A program made the position numbers and the translations under genes. 16,532 bases of DNA from DYFX01 sp964400625 (GTDB lineage Bacteria; Patescibacteriota; Patescibacteriia; SG8-24; DYFX01), in the NCBI GenBank assembly GCA_964400625.1, contig CAYNUS010000014.1:1-16532 (forward strand). Reading direction: 5' to 3'. Under the pieces are notes generated by a model. The model saw nothing but the letters and a program-made list of their open reading frames with translations, did no database searches and had not been told where the DNA came from. Each line of letters begins with the position of its first letter. The stretch's first letter is position 1. Positions 12,207 through 16,532 of the stretch are shown piece by piece.

Positions 12207-13855
12207 CCCTGCCGAACTGGAACCGGAAGCATCTCATCTACGCCGCGATCGGCATCGCCGTCGTCGGCATCATCGGCGTGCGCGCCTACCAGGGCTCCAA
12301 GACGCCCGAGTTCGAGACCGTCTCGCCGCGGCGCGGCCCGGTCGTGCAGACCGTCTCGGAGACGGGCAAGGTCGTCGCGGTCGAGGACCTCGCGCTGTCC
12401 TTCAAGCGTTCGGGACGCGTCGCGAAGATCCTCGTGAAGGAAGGCGACGCCGTGAAGGGGAAGCAGGCCATCATGAGCCTGTCCGTCACCGACCTCGCCA
12501 TCCAGCGCCGCGAGGCCCTGGCGGCCTTGGCGTCGGCCGAAGCGCGCTACGCCCAGGCGGCCGCCGGCGCGACGGCCGAGGATCTCCGCATCCTCGAGAC
12601 CTCCGTCCGCAACTACGAGACGGCGCTCGCCACCGCCCGCCAGTCGCTCGAGGACGTCCGCGCCTCGAACGCGTCGTCGCTCGCGAAGGCGTACGGCGAT
12701 CTCGGCGGCCAGATGGAGACCCTCTTCCTGAAGTCCTCCTCGACCATGCAGACGCTCCGCAACGACGTCTTCGACGCCGCCGGCAACCTCCGCTCCGACA
12801 TCTCCTCGCCGGACTTCGGCACCCAGACCCAGGCGCTCTCGGCCTTCACCGCCGCGCGCGCGGCCATCGCCTCGATGGAGATGAGCATCGCGATGTATCG
12901 CGCCTCCGCCACCGACGCCGACCGCGACTCGCGCTCGGCCGCCATCGTCGCCGACGCCAAGACCATCCGCGCCTCGGCCGAGCTCGCCAACGCGCTCATG
13001 CAGGTCTCGTCGCCGGTCGGCGGCACGAGCCAGACGGCGTTCGACGCGCGCAAGGCCTCCGTCCGCGCCGCCTGGATCGACCTGAACGCGAGCGTCAACG
13101 CGGCGGAATCCCAGAAGCTCCTGGTCGTCTCCACGGCCGCCTCCGCCAACACCGCCCTGAACGCCGCCCTGCAGGCGGTCCAGACCGCCGAAGGCGCGCT
13201 CGAGAGCGCGAAGCGCACGCTCGAATCCCGGAGCGCCCCGCTCCGCGACGTCGACAAGGCCGTCTACCTGGCCGGCATCTCGTCGGCCCGCGCCGCCGTC
13301 TCGCTCATCGACCAGCAGATCGCCGATTCCACCATCGAGGCGCCGGTCGACGGCATCGTGGGCAGCATCGACATCAGCCTCGGCGAGATCGCGACCGCGA
13401 ACGTCCCCGTCGGCACGCTCATCTCGCCCAGCCTGCAGATCGAGGCGGAAGTCTCCGAGCTCGACATCGCCGGCATCCAGGTCGGCCAGCCCGTCGCCTT
13501 CACCTTCGACGCCATCGAGGGCCGCGCCTTCGTGGGCCATGTCATGACGGTCGCCGCCCGCGAGACCGCCCGCGACCAGGACGTCTATTACATGGTGGAG
13601 ATCGGGATCGACGACAAGGACGACGCCATCCGCATCGGCATGACCGCCGACATCGATATCGAGGTGGGCCGCAAGGACGACGCGCTCCTCGTGCCGCGCC
13701 GCCAGGTCTATCGCCGCGGCGGCACGGACTACGTGAAGATCGTGCCCGCCAAGGGCGAGCCCGAGGAGATCGAGGTCGAGGTCGGCCTGCGCGGCCGCGA
13801 CGACTACGAGATTCTCTCCGGCATCCGCGAGAGCGACCTCATCCTCGTCGAATAA
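12203..13855 (+). CDS. HlyD/MacA-type membrane fusion (adaptor) protein with extended helical insert
   Basis: 550 residues. An N-terminal anchor (about 10-28) is followed by an outward-facing body. The two half-motifs of the lipoyl/barrel-sandwich domain are split: LSFKRSGRVAKILVKEGDAV (65-84) and STIEAPVDGIVGSIDISLGE (376-395). Between them lie about 280 mostly helical residues, much longer than a MacA hairpin. Helices at 95-160 and 310-372 look like the coiled-coil hairpin, while 165-305 appears to be an additional helical bundle. A beta-barrel (410-490) and membrane-proximal domain (490-550) finish it. The protein links the ABC permease to the outside. ATG overlaps the marR stop. No TolC-like gene is present, in keeping with a monoderm cell. 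Export substrate unknown. Confidence 0.9.
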   Translation: MTLPNWNRKHLIYAAIGIAVVGIIGVRAYQGSKTPEFETVSPRRGPVVQTVSETGKVVAVEDLALSFKRSGRVAKILVKEGDAVKGKQAIMSLSVTDLAIQRREALAALASAEARYAQAAAGATAEDLRILETSVRNYETALATARQSLEDVRASNASSLAKAYGDLGGQMETLFLKSSSTMQTLRNDVFDAAGNLRSDISSPDFGTQTQALSAFTAARAAIASMEMSIAMYRASATDADRDSRSAAIVADAKTIRASAELANALMQVSSPVGGTSQTAFDARKASVRAAWIDLNASVNAAESQKLLVVSTAASANTALNAALQAVQTAEGALESAKRTLESRSAPLRDVDKAVYLAGISSARAAVSLIDQQIADSTIEAPVDGIVGSIDISLGEIATANVPVGTLISPSLQIEAEVSELDIAGIQVGQPVAFTFDAIEGRAFVGHVMTVAARETARDQDVYYMVEIGIDDKDDAIRIGMTADIDIEVGRKDDALLVPRRQVYRRGGTDYVKIVPAKGEPEEIEVEVGLRGRDDYEILSGIRESDLILVE

Positions 13856-13858
13856 GGT

Positions 13859-14707
13859 ATGTACGACCCCGTCTGCGGCATCGCGCTCGACGGCGAGCGG
13901 CGCCACCTCTCCGACCACGCCGGCACCTCCTACGCCTTCTGCAGCCAGAGCTGCAAGGACGATTTCGCGTCGGACCCGGCGCGGTACGCGGAGATGGAGC
14001 CGCTCATCCGCCTCGAGCAGGTGGTGAAGACCTACGACCTCGGCGAGGTGAAGGTCCCCGTCCTGCGCGGGCTTTCGATGCGCATCCACCACGGCGACTT
14101 CATCGCCATCGTCGGCGCTTCCGGCTCCGGCAAGAGCACGGCCATGAACATCATCGGCACGCTCGACGTCCCGACCGAAGGCAGCGCCGTCATCGCCGGC
14201 AAGGACGTCATGAAGATGTCGGAAGGGGACCTCGCCGACCTGCGCAACCGCAAGATCGGCTTCGTCTTCCAGCAGTTCAACCTGGTGCCCTCGCTCTCCG
14301 CGCTCGAGAACGTGCTCCTGCCGAAGACGCTGCGCGGCGCCGCCGACGCGGCCGCGGTGAAGCGCGCGGAGAAGCTCCTCGATTCCGTCGGCCTCGGCAA
14401 GCGCATGACGCACCGCCCCTCGGAGCTCTCCGGCGGCGAGCAGCAGCGCGTCGCCATCGCCCGCGCCTTCATCAACGACCCGGACCTCATCCTCGCCGAC
14501 GAGCCGACGGGCAGCCTCGATTCCGAGACCTCCGGCAAGATCATCGACCTCCTGTCGGACCTTTGGCGCACCTCATCGAAGACCGTCGTCATCATCACCC
14601 ATGACCCGCAGATCGCCGCCAATACGCGCCGCATCCTCACCATGAAGGACGGCCGCCTCGTCGCCAACGGCGGCGCCGCTTCGAAGGCGATCTGGCCCAA
14701 GGCATGA
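13859..14707 (+). CDS. MacB/LolD-type ABC ATPase with N-terminal YHS metal-binding domain
   Basis: 282 residues. Residues 1-45 match a YHS domain: DPVCGIAL (3-10), then YAFCSQSCKDDF (25-36) and DPARY (39-43). C6, C28 and C32 are the likely metal ligands; this domain is found in copper and heavy-metal P-type ATPases and related proteins. Residues 48-282 are a complete ABC ATPase: Walker A GASGSGKST (86-94), Q-loop Q138, signature LSGGEQQR (190-197), Walker B LILADEP (210-216) and switch H248. The start follows the adaptor stop after 3 nt; an internal ATG at 13994 would give the ATPase alone but has no ribosome site, and the conserved YHS pattern shows that the upstream codons are real. The stop overlaps the permease ATG. 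It powers the FtsX-type permeases that follow. The fusion suggests metal sensing or metal-linked export, by inference. Confidence 0.93.
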   Translation: MYDPVCGIALDGERRHLSDHAGTSYAFCSQSCKDDFASDPARYAEMEPLIRLEQVVKTYDLGEVKVPVLRGLSMRIHHGDFIAIVGASGSGKSTAMNIIGTLDVPTEGSAVIAGKDVMKMSEGDLADLRNRKIGFVFQQFNLVPSLSALENVLLPKTLRGAADAAAVKRAEKLLDSVGLGKRMTHRPSELSGGEQQRVAIARAFINDPDLILADEPTGSLDSETSGKIIDLLSDLWRTSSKTVVIITHDPQIAANTRRILTMKDGRLVANGGAASKAIWPKA

Positions 14708-15903
14708 GAGCCTTCCTGCAGATCATCCTCCGCAGCTTCCTCTTCCGGAAGCGCCGGACCTTCCTCACGGTGCTCGGCATCGTGATCGGTTCGACGCTCA
14801 TCCTCACGCTCGTCCTCCTGGGCGACGGCATGGAGAAGGCGCTCTCGTCCCAGCTCCAGGCCTTCGGCGGGGACCTGATGTTCGTCGTGCCCGGAAAATC
14901 CGACGACCCGCTTTCGGGCCTGCTCGGCGGAGGCGGCGAGCTGAAGGACGAGGACGTCCGGCGCATCCGCGAGGTCCGCGGCGTCGAGCTCGCCATGGGC
15001 ATGCAGATCAAGAGTTTCCGCGTCGAATACGGCGGCGAACGCGAGGTCATGAACTTCAGCGCCAGCCCGTGGGCCGAGACGCGCGCGGTCTTCGAAGGCT
15101 CGCAGGGCTTCCAGATCGCGACGGGCGACTGGCCGACGCGCGACGAGCAGGACCTCGTCGTGCTCGGGAAGCTCGCCGCCAGCGACCGCTTCTCGCGGCC
15201 CATCCAGGTCGGCGAGGAGCTGGTCGTCTCCGGCAAGCGCTTCACGGTCGCCGGCATCCTGGAATCCATCGGCAACCCCGACGACGACGCCCGCGTCTAC
15301 GTCTCCACCGACCGCTTCCGCGCCATCACCGGCGAGCGGGGCGGCTCGATGATGGCGATCGCCAAGGCCGAGCCGGGCCTCGACGTGAAGCGCGTGGCCG
15401 ACGACATCAAGTTCGAGCTCGAACGCCGCCGCGGTTCGGGCGATTTCACCGTCTTCACGTCCGACAGCGCGCTCGAGATCGTCGGCAGCGTGCTCGGCGT
15501 CGTGAAGCTCGTGCTCGGCGCCTTCGCCGCGGTCGCGCTCATCGTGGGCGGCGTCGGCATCATGAACACGATGTTCACCTCCGTCCTCGAGCGCACGCGC
15601 GAGGTCGGCATCATGAAGGCGCTCGGCGCGACCGACCGCAGCATCCTCTACCTCTTCCTGGGCGAGGCGGGCCTCCTCGGCGCCATCGGCGGCGCGCTCG
15701 GCGTGATCATCTCCTACGCCTTTGCCAAGCTGATCGAGTTCGCGGCGGCCAGCCAGGACCTCGCCATCCTGCAGATCGACTTCGATCCGGTCGTCGTGCT
15801 CGGCACGCTCGTCTTCACCTTCGTGATCGGCTCGGTCTTCGGGGCCATCCCCGCCGTCCGCGCCTCGCGCCTCCATCCCACCGAAGCCCTCCGCTATGAA
15901 TGA
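14704..15903 (+). CDS. MacB/FtsX-family ABC transporter permease (first)
   Basis: 399 residues, usual for a stand-alone MacB-type permease. TM1 (about 19-40, LTVLGIVIGSTLILTLVLLG) is followed by a large extracytoplasmic MacB core domain (about 41-260). Three C-terminal helices (about 265-290, 315-338, 357-383) form the FtsX domain, with the cytoplasmic coupling segment ERTREVGIMKALGA after TM2 and the closing PAVRASRLHPTEALRYE. Such permeases drive mechanotransmission rather than passage across the membrane, pushing substrate from the outer leaflet or periplasmic side through the adaptor. It overlaps the ATPase stop by 4 nt and the next permease start by 8 nt. A Gly-rich loop (LLGGGGEL, 73-80) interrupts the core domain. 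Confidence 0.93.
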   Translation: MRAFLQIILRSFLFRKRRTFLTVLGIVIGSTLILTLVLLGDGMEKALSSQLQAFGGDLMFVVPGKSDDPLSGLLGGGGELKDEDVRRIREVRGVELAMGMQIKSFRVEYGGEREVMNFSASPWAETRAVFEGSQGFQIATGDWPTRDEQDLVVLGKLAASDRFSRPIQVGEELVVSGKRFTVAGILESIGNPDDDARVYVSTDRFRAITGERGGSMMAIAKAEPGLDVKRVADDIKFELERRRGSGDFTVFTSDSALEIVGSVLGVVKLVLGAFAAVALIVGGVGIMNTMFTSVLERTREVGIMKALGATDRSILYLFLGEAGLLGAIGGALGVIISYAFAKLIEFAAASQDLAILQIDFDPVVVLGTLVFTFVIGSVFGAIPAVRASRLHPTEALRYE

Positions 15904-16532
15904 ACGCTTCAGCTTCATCCGCCTCCTCACGGGCTACTTCCGGCTCGTGACGCACTCGCTGCTGCACCGCCGCTTGCGCGCCAGCCTGACGATCGTCGGC
16001 ATCGTGCTCGGCATCTCGATCGTGCTGACGCTCGTCTTCCTCGGCAACGGCCTGCAGAAGTCGATCACCGGACAGCTCCAGCAGTTCGGCACCGACCTCA
16101 TCTTCACCCTGCCCTACGACGCCTCGAACCCGTTCGCGCAGGGGACGAGCGGCGGCAAGTTCACCGAGGACGACGCCGAGGCGGCGCGCGACGTCGAGGG
16201 CGTGGTCGCGGTCATGCCGATCGTGAGCTCGTACCTCATCCCCGCCAACTTCCGCGGCGACGAGAAGACCGTCTCGATCGAGGCGCGCGAGCGCGACCTC
16301 ATCCAGCTGTTCCTCGTGGAGTCGCTCGGCATCGAGCTGGCCGAAGGCCGCTGGATGTCCGACGACGAATCGCGCGAGCTCGTGCTCGGCGCGACCATCG
16401 CCGACAAGGGCTTCCGCGAGCCGGTGCGCGTGGGCGACACCATCGACTTCCGCGGCTCGCGCGTCACGGTCACGGGCATCCTCGCGCCGTTCGGCGACAG
16501 CCAGCGCGACAACATGGTCCTCATGACGCTCG
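15896..16532 (+). CDS. MacB/FtsX-family ABC transporter permease (second), cut by window end
   Basis: 212 codons are visible with no stop before the window ends. Translation begins MNERFSFIRLLTGYFRLVTH, then TM1 RASLTIVGIVLGISIVLTLV (in about 27-47), then the MacB core domain with FGTDLIF, a conserved feature also in the first permease (FGGDLMF). The sequence is homologous but clearly diverged from the permease upstream, so the pair probably forms a heterodimer on one ATPase. The ATG at 15896 overlaps the preceding stop (ATGAATGA); the alternative ATG at 15900 is out of frame. The C-terminal FtsX helices must lie beyond 16532. Confidence 0.92.
   Translation, partial: MNERFSFIRLLTGYFRLVTHSLLHRRLRASLTIVGIVLGISIVLTLVFLGNGLQKSITGQLQQFGTDLIFTLPYDASNPFAQGTSGGKFTEDDAEAARDVEGVVAVMPIVSSYLIPANFRGDEKTVSIEARERDLIQLFLVESLGIELAEGRWMSDDESRELVLGATIADKGFREPVRVGDTIDFRGSRVTVTGILAPFGDSQRDNMVLMTL

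Noticed and set aside
11768..14413. Minus-strand open frame of about 880 codons opposite the efflux operon
   Set aside because: It is antisense to marR, adaptor and ATPase genes that have clear motifs; long antisense frames are expected at this GC content.
14032..15930. Minus-strand open frame opposite the ATPase and first permease
   Set aside because: Same reasoning: shadow of strongly supported genes, biased composition, no family signal.

Overview
This window comes from a GC-rich bacterial chromosome, roughly two thirds G+C by eye. It opens with the 5' end of a 16S rRNA gene on the minus strand and includes trmD. The organism cannot be fixed from the sequence alone. The 16S start, the HQLRTP-type histidine-kinase H-box, the adaptor of an ABC export pump with no outer-membrane partner, and the many compact, apparently leaderless promoters would fit a Patescibacteria/CPR-type (Parcubacteria-like) lineage or another small-genome monoderm. 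The GC content is high for that group, so this placement is tentative.

Layout. (1) Positions 1-300: 16S rRNA start (minus), a structured leader with a boxA, and tandem P1/P2 promoters, both with 17-bp spacers. (2) Positions 383-2519 (plus): a two-gene operon for a degenerate tandem universal-stress-like protein and a cation-diffusion-facilitator transporter with a NifX/NifB-like tail, closed by a strong terminator. (3) Positions 2581-3332 (plus): a secreted Ala/Lys-rich helical protein with a dyad over its putative promoter and its own terminator. (4) Positions 3337-5140 (minus): trmD followed by two paralogous stand-alone PAS/coiled-coil proteins, joined by 4-nt overlaps. (5) Positions 5187-6189 (minus): two helical proteins of unknown function. 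(6) Positions 6323-10212: two convergent membrane histidine kinases with extracellular Cache-type sensors, sharing a bidirectional terminator and having no response regulator nearby. (7) Positions 10244-11727: a divergent pair, a secreted DUF5715/M15-like cell-wall protein (minus) and a membrane LysM protein (plus). (8) Positions 11724-16532 (plus): a MarR-controlled operon encoding a MarR repressor, a long periplasmic-adaptor-type protein, an ABC ATPase carrying an N-terminal YHS metal-binding domain, and two MacB/FtsX-type permeases. The second permease runs off the window end.

How they fit together: the window is dominated by envelope and environment sensing (two Cache kinases, PAS proteins, LysM and DUF5715 proteins) and by metal or toxic-compound handling (CDF transporter, MarR-regulated tripartite exporter with a YHS domain). 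The most unusual items are the YHS-ABC ATPase fusion within an apparently autoregulated exporter operon, the recurring arrangement of a -10 box 6-9 nt before ATG (leaderless mRNAs), the trmD-PAS-PAS operon, and a LysM domain predicted on the cytoplasmic side of the membrane. I saw no tRNA gene, CRISPR array, insertion sequence or replication origin.
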